DNA of 64,000 nt from Kiritimatiellia bacterium (GCA_017406465.1 JAFQYM010000023.1:1-64000); one strand, 5' to 3'. Numbered from the stretch's first letter, positions 11,301 through 20,903 are shown. The notes: generated by a model not told the origin, from the sequence alone. Translations and numbers: made by a program.

Positions 11301-12169
11301 ACAAGGCGGAGCAGCTCGAGTCCGCGGCGGCGGCCAAGGAACTCTCGGAAAGTCTGGAGCGCGAAAGCAATCTGCCGGAAGATGTTCTCCAGGGATTGGA
11401 GCGCCTGAAAAAATCTGACCCGTCTCCTGGCCAAGCCGCCAGCGAGATGCGCGAAGCGGCTACTGCGGCGCGGGAAGACGCCGCTCGCAAGATCGAAGAA
11501 GCTGCCGCGGCGGCCGAACAGGCCGGACAGTTGGCAGAGAATGCTACGCGTGCGGATGCCGCGGGCGCGGAAGCAGCGGCGCAGCAGACGAGCTCTTCGC
11601 AGGGCATGGGTGAGCAAGGCGATGGAAAACAGGGCGAAGGAGAACAGGGAAAGGGTGGACAAGCACAGTCCGATCAAGAGGCGGCAGGGGAGTCGCAGGG
11701 GCGTCCCAGTGCAAGCGAGAAATCTGCGGAGGCGGCGGAAGCGATGCGGAAGGAGGCGGAGCGGCAGGCAAACTCGCTTGGAATCCCAGATGGTCAGGGA
11801 GAGGGGCAGAGCCAGTCGGGAGAATCGAATCCTTCGGAGCAGCAAGGAGAGTCAAATCCCGGAGAGCCCAACTCTGGAGAACAAAATTCTGGAGAGCCCA
11901 ACTCGGGAGAGGGTAAGTCGGGAGAGGGGAAGGGAAAGACGGAGTCTCAGGGCGGGGGCGGCCTTTCTGCGGAAATCGCACGGCTTATACGCGAGCAGTC
12001 GTCCAAGGCCGATCCTGCGGCGTTGAGCAGGATTCTTGAGAGCCAGGGATGGTTCCGCATCAAGGGAGCGGCAAAAGACGGCCTTGGCGACGGTAATCTC
12101 AAAGATGTCCCTGAGGAATATCGCGATCTTGTCCGCGCCTACTTTTTGAAGCTTTCCGAAGAGAAGTAG
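8342..12169 (+). CDS. Large coiled-coil membrane protein (DUF4175-like)
   Basis: 1275 aa. Hydrophobic helices lie at about 26-46, 58-78 and 155-177, followed by a periplasmic beta region of about 330 residues. Residues about 510-1075 form a very long, charged, Ala/Glu/Arg/Lys-rich coiled coil. A low-complexity tail (about 1080-1215) repeats GEQG, SGE and GEPNSGE units, and a short folded end follows (about 1215-1275). The architecture resembles DUF4175/TIGR02302-type proteins next to MoxR-BatA operons in PVC bacteria. A scaffold across the envelope is plausible but inferred. It starts in an ATGA overlap with the BatA gene and ends the operon. Confidence 0.82.
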   Translation: MIGMPESVKAILDASIWRVRRIYLLRGLVATLFVAITATLVVMAVDACFTLFSDAARWLLSSLLYGCILLAGYLSLVRPLARRLDARRMAKILDARHPENEECLTTLVELVETAERNPGRANFSAELLELLSKKAAAAALSVDAEREFTSRTILRRLKALLAIVALLALSFVIVPHLAGRLFVRAVAPWADVGNLYSSDITVKPGDVAVLGGMVVRIEATVAEGFPYAPSIRISRKGALGWGEEYVEPMDGGVYEATADLAEPEWRYRVCAGPAVSRYYTVRVCEMPRYKSFSARIDYPDYTGFSPSVVSNDEVSTLEAVDGSRVSFSLDLGDRAVNAALLVNGRAATRHEMVSNRVANWTLDLVSPEGFAAPRRGGLLKSFLDAPPTVVIEEPAVKSLRLAPHAKFPIVFSASDDIGVETPSLRYARDGGPWQDLRTVASFAKSGASLWKGRDEIDLSTFDLDGVRSVSFDIVVRDRFPAERGGPHAATSTPVVVQLETRAASIGEQSLSKATETARKLLEEARRRLDDARHPAAQAKDQIRREQKVSEWADKNVERAVHETSEARKRVDELERHFREDRRFEPIADMLKSVREQKIDPVLAKLESAQFDAPERRADALEAALPEMRDALEALKKMDEPIRDRVQKLENYEKTKDLAARQDALAREAEAILRERPVDTRKLDAWRRMQEEAANKARELEWRTKGGDMDVARRKMSKAAELMDELKRQLDIAADRNRNDIRKAQARDQYEEELSRRRDEALRQAVNAEKDARKKLEQARANGDKRAREALMRDAVAAQSRAEDLLEQAEATKEVKDAQREARLRNDNPETAEQALGESLPRQGEALAAAEAELAAREKARQEGLQARKERDDVARRSLAAQSADERREAQHHEARMAAMKAQNKALSAFEEAAKSEDENRSRQLRQQAADAVREAARQLEKSGVDPTLADAQEKSLAVAQAAVEEPSAGKVAEDVQRKTADALAAVDKAEQLESAAAAKELSESLERESNLPEDVLQGLERLKKSDPSPGQAASEMREAATAAREDAARKIEEAAAAAEQAGQLAENATRADAAGAEAAAQQTSSSQGMGEQGDGKQGEGEQGKGGQAQSDQEAAGESQGRPSASEKSAEAAEAMRKEAERQANSLGIPDGQGEGQSQSGESNPSEQQGESNPGEPNSGEQNSGEPNSGEGKSGEGKGKTESQGGGGLSAEIARLIREQSSKADPAALSRILESQGWFRIKGAAKDGLGDGNLKDVPEEYRDLVRAYFLKLSEEK

Positions 12170-12420
12170 TTCGCCGGCTTTTTTTATGCCCTTTGCCTTG
12201 CGTTTTAGATCGCGACGTGCAGAGCAACGCACTCTTGCTCAGCCCACGGACGGACATCCGCCCGACTTTCGGACAATTCAAACATTGCATAACCATTTCC
12301 CCAACCATCCAACAACCACGCTCCAACCATCCTTCGTGTCGTAACCGTGTAGTTCTTGAGATAGACATTTTTAATGCTGCTTTTTCGCTGGATATCGCAA
12401 TTTTCTATCACTTAAGGGTC
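12170..12420. other. Intergenic region with terminator-like T-tract and dispersed repeat
   Basis: Right after the stop there is TTCGCCGGC plus a T-run (12171-12186), which resembles the 5S tail/terminator motif but has no strong hairpin. The rest is the D-family repeat. The iteron promoter and a short leader with an AAAAGGGA ribosome site then lead to the gene at 12511. No coding potential was seen. Confidence 0.6.
12187..12335 (+). repeat. Dispersed repeat family D, copy 1
   Basis: From CTTTGCCTTGCGTTTTAGA through CCACGGACGGACATCC to CCATTTCCCCAACCATCCA, this matches the reverse complement of 46130-46262 over about 140 bp with scattered differences. It contains a hairpin-like palindrome at 12247-12264 (CGGACGGACATCCGCCCG, one mismatch). 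Non-coding; function unknown. Confidence 0.85.
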
Positions 12421-12478
12421 ATTTCCTACAAAATTGTAGGAATTTTGTAGGAAATTTGTAGGAAATCTTTTCTATAAT
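12421..12478 (+). promoter_or_regulatory. Iteron-type promoter element, copy 1
   Basis: It begins with the perfect palindrome TTCCTACAA-AA-TTGTAGGAA (12423-12442). Direct repeats of TTGTAGGAAWT follow in 11-bp steps, about one helical turn each, ending in a TATAAT box at 12473-12478. Copy 2 at 37033-37090 matches 56 of 58 positions by my count. It reads as an operator array overlapping a promoter for the gene at 12511; the regulator is unknown. Confidence 0.75.
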
Positions 12479-12510
12479 CATCGCGTTACTGCACCAAAAG
12501 GGAAAACGCG

Positions 12511-13095
12511 ATGAAGAAAAGCAGTTTAAAATATGGTGTTTTCGCAGCTTGCGCTGTGGCTGCAGAAATTTGCTTTGCGGCCATTGACATTGGTGCAATG
12601 CCGCATTGGGTCTATGCAGACACGGAGGTCTCGACAAATTTCCCTCTCCGCCTCGCAAGAAATCCTGCGGAGGACCTTAGGTTCTCGCTTGAGTTCCTGA
12701 GCTGCGAAAGCAACAACGTCGAGGTTGCTTTCGGCCTTGACGCAAACACCAACGGCGTCCTTGACGTTTCCGAGCGAGGTCTTTCCGTCGGGTGGGATTG
12801 CGGCGAGTGGTTCATCCGCAGTCTCGGCGAAGAGCCGTTTCTCTGCGATGCAGCGACGACAAACGAGGAGAAGCGGCTTGACTTCGCCATGCACGTATCT
12901 GGATTCCGTGCGAAAAGACTTGCCGCCACGGAAAACGACGTCCAGCTTGAATGGGAAATGGAAGGGGCTCTTCCCGCGTGGATGTTCGTCCCCAGCTGGA
13001 ACATTGTGCGCCTTGTGGTGCGTGGCGCGGAGGGCTCGTGCGACTCTTTCCGCGCGGCGGTGACTGTCGACGCAATGAAGATTCGCATTCGCTGA
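12511..13095 (+). CDS. Secreted hypothetical protein
   Basis: 194 aa. The first 23 residues form a signal peptide (KKSS basic start, hydrophobic GVFAACAVAAEICFA core). The mature part has a DANTNGVLDVSERGLSVGWDCGEWF block that looks like a small Ca-binding or beta motif, and it is otherwise beta-rich. No family was recognised. It is the first gene behind the iteron promoter and lies 12 nt upstream of the RHS gene, so the two are probably co-transcribed. It may be an accessory or export partner of the RHS protein (inference). Confidence 0.75.
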   Translation: MKKSSLKYGVFAACAVAAEICFAAIDIGAMPHWVYADTEVSTNFPLRLARNPAEDLRFSLEFLSCESNNVEVAFGLDANTNGVLDVSERGLSVGWDCGEWFIRSLGEEPFLCDAATTNEEKRLDFAMHVSGFRAKRLAATENDVQLEWEMEGALPAWMFVPSWNIVRLVVRGAEGSCDSFRAAVTVDAMKIRIR

Positions 13096-13107
13096 AGGAG
13101 GTGTGGC

Positions 13108-16100
13108 ATGTTTTCTAACATACTGATGTATGTGTGTCTTGCCGGAATCGCCGTTTCCGTCCCGGTATGCATTGCGCTGTGGTTCAATCAGCTTGATGTC
13201 CATCCGCTTGCACGGCTCCTCGCCGGCTTCCGTCGGCTGCCGTGGCCGGGACGCATCGTCGTCGTGCTTTTTGCCGCGCAGATGATCTTGTTCGGTTCCG
13301 TTAAGAATCCTACAAACAACTTGCTTGGCATCGTGCGGCCATTTCAAGATCACTCCTTCGTCAGCGGCTTTACCGAGGACGAGATATCCGTCGGCTATGT
13401 CCTCTGGCGCATTGGTACGAACGAGTCGTGGGCGGCTGAATCGCCCGTCGGTGCGCTTGAAGTGTCCGAATGGCGAAAGCGCGGCGCGGCAGACGACTGG
13501 ATCTGCATCGGGCGGTCCGACATCCCATTTGCGGAGGAAGGCGATCGCGCCTACATGACGTCTTCTGGCGACATCGTCGTCGGAGATACTCTTTTCTCGT
13601 CGATTGGCACGCAGATGTCCATTGTTCCGGCGGCAAATTGCTTCATGCTGCCAGACGGTACTTCGGATTGCCTCTCATGGAGAATGTCGACCGCTTGGGA
13701 GTCATTCGCCTGCGCGTGGATAAACGCTCTCTTCAACCGTTCGACCAACACGCCTGTTTCCGTCGCGGCAGAATTGTCGCGCGACGGCGACGTGTCGTTT
13801 AAGTACGATCTCTTGCGCGTCGGAGATTGCGCCGCCAATTGCACGGCTTCCGTGTCGCGCTGCGGACGCACTGTCTTTGCCAGGCTTTCGACCAACGTTA
13901 CTTCCGTTTCGTTCTACCGGCTGCGGCCTGGCGACTTGACCTGCCTTGACCGCGACGGCGACGGTCTTTCCTCGTGGGATGAAGTCAACGTCTACCACAC
14001 GGACCCCGGTCTCGCCGATTCCGACGGCGACGGAATATCTGACGGCGACGAAGTGCTGCAGGGAACCGATCCGAATGCGTGCAGCGTTCCGGATGGCGAG
14101 ATACTAGACCGCGTGGCTGGATCTGCGACGAACGAGCAATATCAAGTTGAGGTCGAAACGGCGGCGAAGTCTCTTTCCGCAATAAAGCTGTGGGACGGTT
14201 TCGCGGCCGACTGGGATTTTAGCGAAACGAATCTTGTGTATGAGCGAACTCTCGACGTCAATGCGATGAACGGCTGGCGTCATTTCTTCCTTTCGTCGCT
14301 TCCTGACGCCGCTGGCGACTGGCTTCTTCGCGGCTTGACACTTGAATGGGATGATGGCTGCGGCTCCTCCGGCACGGCGTCTCTATCGCAGGTTGGCGAC
14401 AGTCTTTACCTTCCGCTGACTAATGGCGCCAGTTCCGTCACGATACGGCTTCGCGCAACCGAGACGAGCATAAGGTCGGCGACTCCGATTTATCTCCTCT
14501 CATACGCCCCGGTAGTCGACTTCTTGGGTTGCACTTCGGTATATGATCCGACAAACGGCACAGAATTGGCCCTCGTCGCAATCAGAGACGCGGCAAATCC
14601 CATACGCGTGACATTCGACAGGTCTGCGCGTCCGTCCTCTGCGCCTCTTTACGAAGCCGAGGCGAATCTTCCGGGGCTTGATGAGATAGAAACGATTTCA
14701 GGCGGCAAGCTGCGCTTTGTGGGAAACAGCTCTGGCGGTACGCTTGAAATCCTGAAGACAGGGGAGTGCTATCTGCCGCAGACGTGGCCAAGCTCGGGGG
14801 CTCCGTCTTCAGGGCTCTTGAGGAGCAGTAGCCGAGGAAGAAAGTTCATTGCGCTCGATCCGTCGGTGTTCTTCGACACGAGCCGCATATATTCTACGTT
14901 AGGTCTTGTCTACGACTCGACCGCCGAGGTTTATGCCGTGACCAACAGATATCCGGTAGACAGCAGGTGCCTGTGGAGAAACTGGTTCATGTCGGCCGAC
15001 GGGGGCGTGTCGTTTGAAAGCGATCCCGTCGTGACTTCCGGCGCGGACGATCTGGAATGCGTCAGCACGTCCTGCACGGAGACGGACGAAGCGGCGACAG
15101 GCTTTGTGAGAGTGTTCGGGCAAGTTGTGTGGACTGGCACTGCGCTTCGCCAGATCCTTGGACTTGATGACGGCCTTGTTGTGTCGGATGCCGAACTCCT
15201 TACCGAGCTTGGCGAATGCGAGAGTTGCGAGGACGACTGCGCCGACGGACAGTGTGACTCCGCAGACGGGGCGGAGCTTGGCTCGGTCAAGTTCCGCGTC
15301 TCGCTTGGCTCGCCGCGCCTCGGGCAGCACAGCGGCTTCGTCTATTTCAGGTCCGACGCACCGGTATTGGTGTCGCCCAGTTGCTTTGCTTTCCAGGCGA
15401 GGAGCGACGCGCAGGTGTATGTCGTCACGAACGGCACATCCGTGACATACTCCTGCTTGGACGACCGAGGGCGCGACGTGACAGTGGAGCCGATGCCTAA
15501 CGGCGCTCGCGTAGTCGCGCGAACGCATGCCACGGGCACCCTTGAGTACACATGGGAGCTTGTAAATGAAAATGGCGCTGCCTCGCAGATACGCATTCGC
15601 CAGATAAGCCGCATAGGAAACGTGATGAGAGACGAGACGTATGCCTTTAGCGAGGGCGTATGGTCTTCGACAGATCACATATCGGGCATTGTCGAGTCGC
15701 TTTCGCGGTCTGACGGCTTGAACGACCCGCAGGACGGCCGTCTTGTCGAGACGAGGACGGTCTCAAGTGCCACTGGCGGTCTCGTAAGTTCCACGGTCGT
15801 GGAGTCGTCGAGAATCGGAATCGGCGTCAACGCGGTGCTGCGCCAGACGTATTGGTGCGAGACGTCTGCAAGGCGCTCCATCTGGCGGCGTGCCGAATAT
15901 TGGGATGACGCGGCGCATTCGGCGCGGCATGCCAAGGTCAGGCTCCTTTACGGCAACAGTCTTTCGTGGTCTTACCACGACTATGACGAAAACGGGTTCG
16001 AGACATTGCTCGTCGAACAGCGCAACGGTTCGCCCCGGCCACAGGCATTCCCGACGGTCTCTGACAACGGCCTTTCCGAAGCGGGCGGCCTGACAGATGC

Positions 16101-19100
16101 TTGGGCGACGGTTCGCAGCTACGAGCCGTTTGACGGCGACGATGGGGAAGTTGAGGATGCCGGCAAGCCGCGCTGCGAGACGCGCTATGTAGTTCGCGGC
16201 GGCGCGGCGGTCTGCATAGGGCGCACCTGGCACCGCTACACTCACATTGTGCATGGCGGACTTCCTGCGGTCAAGCACGAGACATGGCGCGCTGCGGGGC
16301 CGACCTCGGCCAGAGGCGATGCGTCCAACGCCTATTCCTGGGTCACGACATTCAGCGAGACCGCGCAGGGGGTTCCCCTTGTCCTTCGCGGAAGCGTCGC
16401 AGCGAGCCAGGACGAAAACGGAGCACTTTGCAGCCACGATTTCACCGTTTCGGATGGAACGGTAGTGGACGAGGCGCATACTTCCTTTGGCGGCGTGGCT
16501 CTTCCTCTCTACAGCCGAACGGTGCGTGACACGGCGTTTGGCAATGTCCTGAGCGAAGCGAAGTGTCTTGAGGATGGAGATGTGATTGTCGACGAGACTA
16601 TCTCGACATACGACGAAAAGAACCGCCTGCGGTCAAAGGCGTTTTCCGACGGAACATCTCTCACCAACGCATATTCGTGCTGCCGACTCCTTTGGAGCGA
16701 GGACCGTAATGGCCGCAGGAAACTCCGTTCGGCAGTCACCGGACAGGATCGGCTCTACTACGCCGAGGAAGATGTCTGGCTACGCGACATTTCGACGAAT
16801 GGACATCACCGTGTAACGCAGCACTTCATGGACGGTCTTGGCCGCGAGACAAACACTGTCTTCTACGTTGCGGAGACGGCTGGCGAGGCGACGAACAGCG
16901 CGGCGTCGGCAGGGTGCGTCGTCAGCCAGACGACATCGGCCTATCCCTACGGCAGTTCCGACTACATGGTGTCGGTGGACGAGCGCGGCAAGAGGACTGT
17001 CGTCGAGATGTCCGAATACGAAGACAGGACGAGGACTCTTGAGCGCGTGTATGACTGCGACGCGCAGTTGCCCGTCCTGGAAACAGTCACGACGCGCGTG
17101 CGCGGCGGCTCGCCGGTTGTGGAGCGCCGCTGGGATGGGAAGTGGACACGCGAATTTGCAAAAGAAGATTACGGTGCGGACGGATGCGCGGTCAGGTACG
17201 AGATATCCGAGTCCTCCGACTGCGGCGCGGTGACAAATAGGATCGTCCGCTCCGACTTCCTCGGGCGAACGGTTCTCGTAGAGACGCCGCTTGGCAACAC
17301 GGCGACGACATACATCGGTTCCAGCGGTCGCGTCGGCGCGACAGTGTTCTCGGCAGACGGCGTTTCCCGCACGACTACCGCAAGCTACAACGCGTTTGGC
17401 GAGCGCATCGGCGGCGTCTGCGATGGCGTGACGACAACAAGGGATTCTGAATACTGCGTCGACAGCACTGGCGTATGGTGGCGTGTCGAAAGGAACGTTG
17501 TCGTCGGCAGCGTCACCAATTCCGTCTCCGAGTCGCGCACACAGCTTACGGGACTTGGCGAAGACGGCCTTGTCTCCCACGTCGTCACCCTGTCGTCGTC
17601 GGGAATAGTCGACGATGTGCGCGAGTTTGCGGGCGCAGAGCCGGGAGTGCGCGTGTCGGTGATGAGCAATTCCGTCTACGGCGTCAGTTCGCGCACAACG
17701 CTCGGCGGTCTTCCGACTGAAACCTTGGGGGCTGACGGAACGCGGTTCTTCTCCTACGACGCGCTTGGGCGCAATGTCCTCGTTTCGAGGGGCGACGCGC
17801 AGGTCGTGAGTGCGTATGAATACGGCGCGTCCGGCGACCTCGTGGCGGAGCATACATACACGAACGCCGACTCCTTTGCGACTGAGCGCTATGGATACGA
17901 TGCCTTTGGTCACCGCGTTTTATCGGTTGACGCGCTTGGTGGCGCTGTCACGACGCGCTACGACGCCGTGGGGAACGTCATCGAGCGCTCTGGCGCGACG
18001 CAGCCGCTCAGATTCGCATACGACACCGCCGGACGGCGCACATCACTGTCGACTACAAGAGATGGTATAATATGGGATGTGACAACTTGGAGCTATGATC
18101 CGTACACCGGCAAGTGCCTTGCAAAGCGCTATGCCGACGACTCCCAGGCGACATACTCTTACGCCGGCGACGGAGCCGTCCTCCAGGAGGTGAATCCCTC
18201 CGGCTCCTGGTCGAGTTCTGCCTACGACGCGTCGCGCCGTCTCGTAGGCGTGACATCAAGCGACGGCAAGGGAGACGCCGCCTTCGGCTATGACGAGTTC
18301 GGACGCATGTCTTCGGCGTCAAACTCGGCTGCGGCCTACGCCTACATCAGAAACAACGGAGGAATCGCCACAGGCGAAACTGCGACTGTCGGCACAAATG
18401 TATTCGCCTACGCCCGTGCAGTCGACGAGTTTGGCAGGGTGTGCGGACGAGGAATCCCCGGCGCACGCTGGCAGACTATTTCGTACGACGGACGCGGAAG
18501 GGTAGCATCGCTTTCAAATGACGTGGCGTCGATTGTCTATTCGTATTCCGAGGACGGACAGGAAGAAGGGTGTGTCACGACACTTGCGGGCGGCACGGTC
18601 GTGAGACGCCAGGTTGTGCGCGACGCTTTCCGCCGCGACATTGTCGTTGCAGTCACTAACTTCGTCAACGGCATTGCCGTCGAGGGCTTTGACTACTCTC
18701 GCGACGCGTCGGGAAGAATCGTCGGATGCAACGACAGCGTCTTTGCCCACGACTCGCTTGGCCGGACGGTTGCCGCCGAGATCTGCGAGAGCGGAAGCCC
18801 CGCAGCATCGTTTGCCTACTCCTACGACAATGCGGGCAACTTCGTTTCGCTCGCGCAGGGCACGAATGTCGTGTCCTGCGCTGCGAACGCCCTGAACCAA
18901 TGCGTCTCGTTCGGCGGCGAAACTGTTGTGACGGACGCCGACGGTTGCGTCGCCGAATTTGACGGCAAGTCCTTCGGCTACGACTCCGCGCTTCGGCTCG
19001 ACTCGGTTTCGACTACAAACGAAGAGCTCGCCGCCTTCGCATACGATGCGTTAGGCCGCCGCGTCACAAGGACTTCCGGCGAATCGACTTCGTTCTTCTT

Positions 19101-20145
19101 CTACGACGGATGGAACCTCGTGCGCGAGTTGCGGACGACTAGCGGCGAGAATGTCGGCGTCGACGAATACTTCTGGGGACGCGATGTCTCTTCTTCCCTC
19201 GATGGGGCGGGCGGCGTAGGCGGCCTCGTGTGTCTCGTCCGCGACGGTGCGGCGTATGTGCCGCTCTACGACGCGAACGGAAACATAACCGCATATGTCG
19301 ATGCGTCGGGCTCGCTTGTCGCCCGCTACGCCTACGATTGCTTTGGCAACGTGGTTTCGTCCTCTGGCGAACAGGCGGGCGACTTCCGCTTCGGGTTCTC
19401 GACGAAATACCAGGACGAGGCGACCGGGCTTCTGCTCTACGAGTACAGATGCTATTCGCCTGCGCTCGGCCGCTGGATGACGCGTGATCCGATTGGGGAG
19501 GACGGCGGCGTCAACTTGTACGCGTTCTGCGAAAACGACCCGCTCGACAGCTGCGACTACCTGGGGCTCTCAATGTATCCCCTCGACATGCTGCCAAATC
19601 CAAGGGCGTGCTGGTTTGCGTTTTCCGTGCTGTATTTCAGGTCTATGGAGCATTGGAATTTTGCGGCAACGCTCCTTGAAGAGTCAGTGTTGGGGTTAGA
19701 TCATCCATATCCGGTGATATTCAGGGAGGGCGGCAAAATTGGAAATGCCGTCATCGCGGAAATTCGTGAATCCGCCGAATACAAGAAAGATTTGCGTCGA
19801 CTGATAAAATCGCTGCCCGCCGGGATGAGCAGAGTCAACGAATCGACGCCAATAGAGTTCCTGACAGGAGATCTTTTCGCCGCCGCGCATAGTGCGGAAA
19901 TATCGTATGACGGCTATGTCTGTAGGCCAATTTCCGGTGCAGACCGCGTCGCCCTCAACGTTACTGTGTCGGATACATACGATTTTGAGTGGTGGGGACT
20001 TTCGCACATTAGCGCAAATGACATGGCCAAGTCGTTAGGCGTTGTCGCTGGAGTTGACGTTGCATGTCTTTCCCAGTATCTGGGCTTCATAAAGCCCTTT
20101 AAGTGGGAGGTCCATTTCAAGGAGAGCGGGAGGTGGAAACGATGA
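13108..20145 (+). CDS. Giant RHS/YD-repeat cell-surface protein
   Basis: 2345 aa with a strong ribosome site (AAGGAGGTG). There are two N-terminal hydrophobic helices (about 5-26, 48-66) and a beta ectodomain. A TSP3-like Ca-binding stretch follows (about 276-325: DRDGDGLSSWDE, then DSDGDGISDGDE). A long central region changes into YD repeats from about residue 1150. The RHS-associated core sits at about 2015-2153 (YDANGNITAYVDASG; GFSTKYQDEATGLLLYEYRCYSPALGRWMTRDPIGEDGG split across this stretch; NLYAFCENDPLDSCDYLGLS). The final 190 residues after the core are a variable tail of no recognised family, the usual place for an RHS toxin. It overlaps the next gene by 4 nt. The two N-terminal helices instead of a plain signal peptide are unusual. 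Confidence 0.93.
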   Translation: MFSNILMYVCLAGIAVSVPVCIALWFNQLDVHPLARLLAGFRRLPWPGRIVVVLFAAQMILFGSVKNPTNNLLGIVRPFQDHSFVSGFTEDEISVGYVLWRIGTNESWAAESPVGALEVSEWRKRGAADDWICIGRSDIPFAEEGDRAYMTSSGDIVVGDTLFSSIGTQMSIVPAANCFMLPDGTSDCLSWRMSTAWESFACAWINALFNRSTNTPVSVAAELSRDGDVSFKYDLLRVGDCAANCTASVSRCGRTVFARLSTNVTSVSFYRLRPGDLTCLDRDGDGLSSWDEVNVYHTDPGLADSDGDGISDGDEVLQGTDPNACSVPDGEILDRVAGSATNEQYQVEVETAAKSLSAIKLWDGFAADWDFSETNLVYERTLDVNAMNGWRHFFLSSLPDAAGDWLLRGLTLEWDDGCGSSGTASLSQVGDSLYLPLTNGASSVTIRLRATETSIRSATPIYLLSYAPVVDFLGCTSVYDPTNGTELALVAIRDAANPIRVTFDRSARPSSAPLYEAEANLPGLDEIETISGGKLRFVGNSSGGTLEILKTGECYLPQTWPSSGAPSSGLLRSSSRGRKFIALDPSVFFDTSRIYSTLGLVYDSTAEVYAVTNRYPVDSRCLWRNWFMSADGGVSFESDPVVTSGADDLECVSTSCTETDEAATGFVRVFGQVVWTGTALRQILGLDDGLVVSDAELLTELGECESCEDDCADGQCDSADGAELGSVKFRVSLGSPRLGQHSGFVYFRSDAPVLVSPSCFAFQARSDAQVYVVTNGTSVTYSCLDDRGRDVTVEPMPNGARVVARTHATGTLEYTWELVNENGAASQIRIRQISRIGNVMRDETYAFSEGVWSSTDHISGIVESLSRSDGLNDPQDGRLVETRTVSSATGGLVSSTVVESSRIGIGVNAVLRQTYWCETSARRSIWRRAEYWDDAAHSARHAKVRLLYGNSLSWSYHDYDENGFETLLVEQRNGSPRPQAFPTVSDNGLSEAGGLTDAWATVRSYEPFDGDDGEVEDAGKPRCETRYVVRGGAAVCIGRTWHRYTHIVHGGLPAVKHETWRAAGPTSARGDASNAYSWVTTFSETAQGVPLVLRGSVAASQDENGALCSHDFTVSDGTVVDEAHTSFGGVALPLYSRTVRDTAFGNVLSEAKCLEDGDVIVDETISTYDEKNRLRSKAFSDGTSLTNAYSCCRLLWSEDRNGRRKLRSAVTGQDRLYYAEEDVWLRDISTNGHHRVTQHFMDGLGRETNTVFYVAETAGEATNSAASAGCVVSQTTSAYPYGSSDYMVSVDERGKRTVVEMSEYEDRTRTLERVYDCDAQLPVLETVTTRVRGGSPVVERRWDGKWTREFAKEDYGADGCAVRYEISESSDCGAVTNRIVRSDFLGRTVLVETPLGNTATTYIGSSGRVGATVFSADGVSRTTTASYNAFGERIGGVCDGVTTTRDSEYCVDSTGVWWRVERNVVVGSVTNSVSESRTQLTGLGEDGLVSHVVTLSSSGIVDDVREFAGAEPGVRVSVMSNSVYGVSSRTTLGGLPTETLGADGTRFFSYDALGRNVLVSRGDAQVVSAYEYGASGDLVAEHTYTNADSFATERYGYDAFGHRVLSVDALGGAVTTRYDAVGNVIERSGATQPLRFAYDTAGRRTSLSTTRDGIIWDVTTWSYDPYTGKCLAKRYADDSQATYSYAGDGAVLQEVNPSGSWSSSAYDASRRLVGVTSSDGKGDAAFGYDEFGRMSSASNSAAAYAYIRNNGGIATGETATVGTNVFAYARAVDEFGRVCGRGIPGARWQTISYDGRGRVASLSNDVASIVYSYSEDGQEEGCVTTLAGGTVVRRQVVRDAFRRDIVVAVTNFVNGIAVEGFDYSRDASGRIVGCNDSVFAHDSLGRTVAAEICESGSPAASFAYSYDNAGNFVSLAQGTNVVSCAANALNQCVSFGGETVVTDADGCVAEFDGKSFGYDSALRLDSVSTTNEELAAFAYDALGRRVTRTSGESTSFFFYDGWNLVRELRTTSGENVGVDEYFWGRDVSSSLDGAGGVGGLVCLVRDGAAYVPLYDANGNITAYVDASGSLVARYAYDCFGNVVSSSGEQAGDFRFGFSTKYQDEATGLLLYEYRCYSPALGRWMTRDPIGEDGGVNLYAFCENDPLDSCDYLGLSMYPLDMLPNPRACWFAFSVLYFRSMEHWNFAATLLEESVLGLDHPYPVIFREGGKIGNAVIAEIRESAEYKKDLRRLIKSLPAGMSRVNESTPIEFLTGDLFAAAHSAEISYDGYVCRPISGADRVALNVTVSDTYDFEWWGLSHISANDMAKSLGVVAGVDVACLSQYLGFIKPFKWEVHFKESGRWKR

Positions 20146-20903
20146 AGGTCAAGCGCTTGGTATCGTCCTTTGTTGAATTGCTGATACGACGTCCGTGGCT
20201 TCCTGCGGCGGCGTTCCTCGCGCCGCTGCTGCTGGCGCTTGTATCAGGGGTTCTGCTTCTTGCGAACGTCAGCGATTCACCTTATCGTTTTCTGCCGGAA
20301 TTCCCCGACGAGCTGATCGTGGCACTTAGCAACACGGGCGGGTGGCTTGCCGTTTTTATTGCCCCTGGCTTTGCGGTGGAGATGTTTGTCCTGCCTGTTG
20401 TTTTGCTGTTCTTTAGATTCGCGCGCCCGGCAGGCAGACGGATGCTTGCTGCTTCGATTTGCGCACTGCCAATCGGCTTCGTGCTTTACGTTGTGATCCT
20501 CGTCCTTATTCTCCTTGCCGACATTGGGCATACAGAGATCGCGCGTGAGAATATTGAGCGGAAGAAAGAGGCGGAGCGCTTAGGGAAGAAAACATACGAG
20601 AGAAAGAAGATTCCCCATCTGCGGCGGATGATGTGGACGTTCGCCAACGGCCACTACAGAATATCTCGTGAGGGCGGCGATAAGGGACCAGAATACTACC
20701 AGCTCGCCGACGAATGGGCGAATTACGACTTTTGGTCGCATCGTTTTGATGGCCGCGTCTTGTTGGATGACGTGGCATGCTGGGATGAAGGCAAGGACAG
20801 GCTGTATTTAGAGACGCTTAAGGGCAAGCGCTATGAGCTGGAGTTTGCGACGGGAAAGCTCATAGAGCGAAAGACATGGAAAAAAGAGGAGACAGGGAAA
20901 TGA
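20142..20903 (+). CDS. Membrane protein coupled to the RHS gene; candidate immunity or partner
   Basis: 253 aa from ATG 20142, preceded by GGGAGGTGG and overlapping the RHS stop (ATGA). Three or more helices (about 20-43, 64-92, 103-127) are followed by a basic linker and a soluble C-terminal domain rich in aromatic and acidic residues (ADEWANYDFWSHRFDG; WDEGKDRLYLETLKGKRYELEF). No family was recognised. Its position directly after the variable RHS tail is the standard place for a cognate immunity gene, but it is equally well placed as an input to the two-component genes behind it. It overlaps the regulator gene by 4 nt. Confidence 0.75.
   Translation: MKVKRLVSSFVELLIRRPWLPAAAFLAPLLLALVSGVLLLANVSDSPYRFLPEFPDELIVALSNTGGWLAVFIAPGFAVEMFVLPVVLLFFRFARPAGRRMLAASICALPIGFVLYVVILVLILLADIGHTEIARENIERKKEAERLGKKTYERKKIPHLRRMMWTFANGHYRISREGGDKGPEYYQLADEWANYDFWSHRFDGRVLLDDVACWDEGKDRLYLETLKGKRYELEFATGKLIERKTWKKEETGK

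Noticed and set aside
12421..12478. Iterons as a plasmid or phage replication origin
   Set aside because: No rep-type gene or DnaA boxes accompany either copy, and both arrays end in a -10 box before a gene, so a promoter/operator reading fits better.
18061..18080. Perfect TGGTATAAT box inside the RHS gene
   Set aside because: It matches the local promoter consensus, but no gene start follows and the RHS frame continues for another 690 codons; kept only as a possible chance match.
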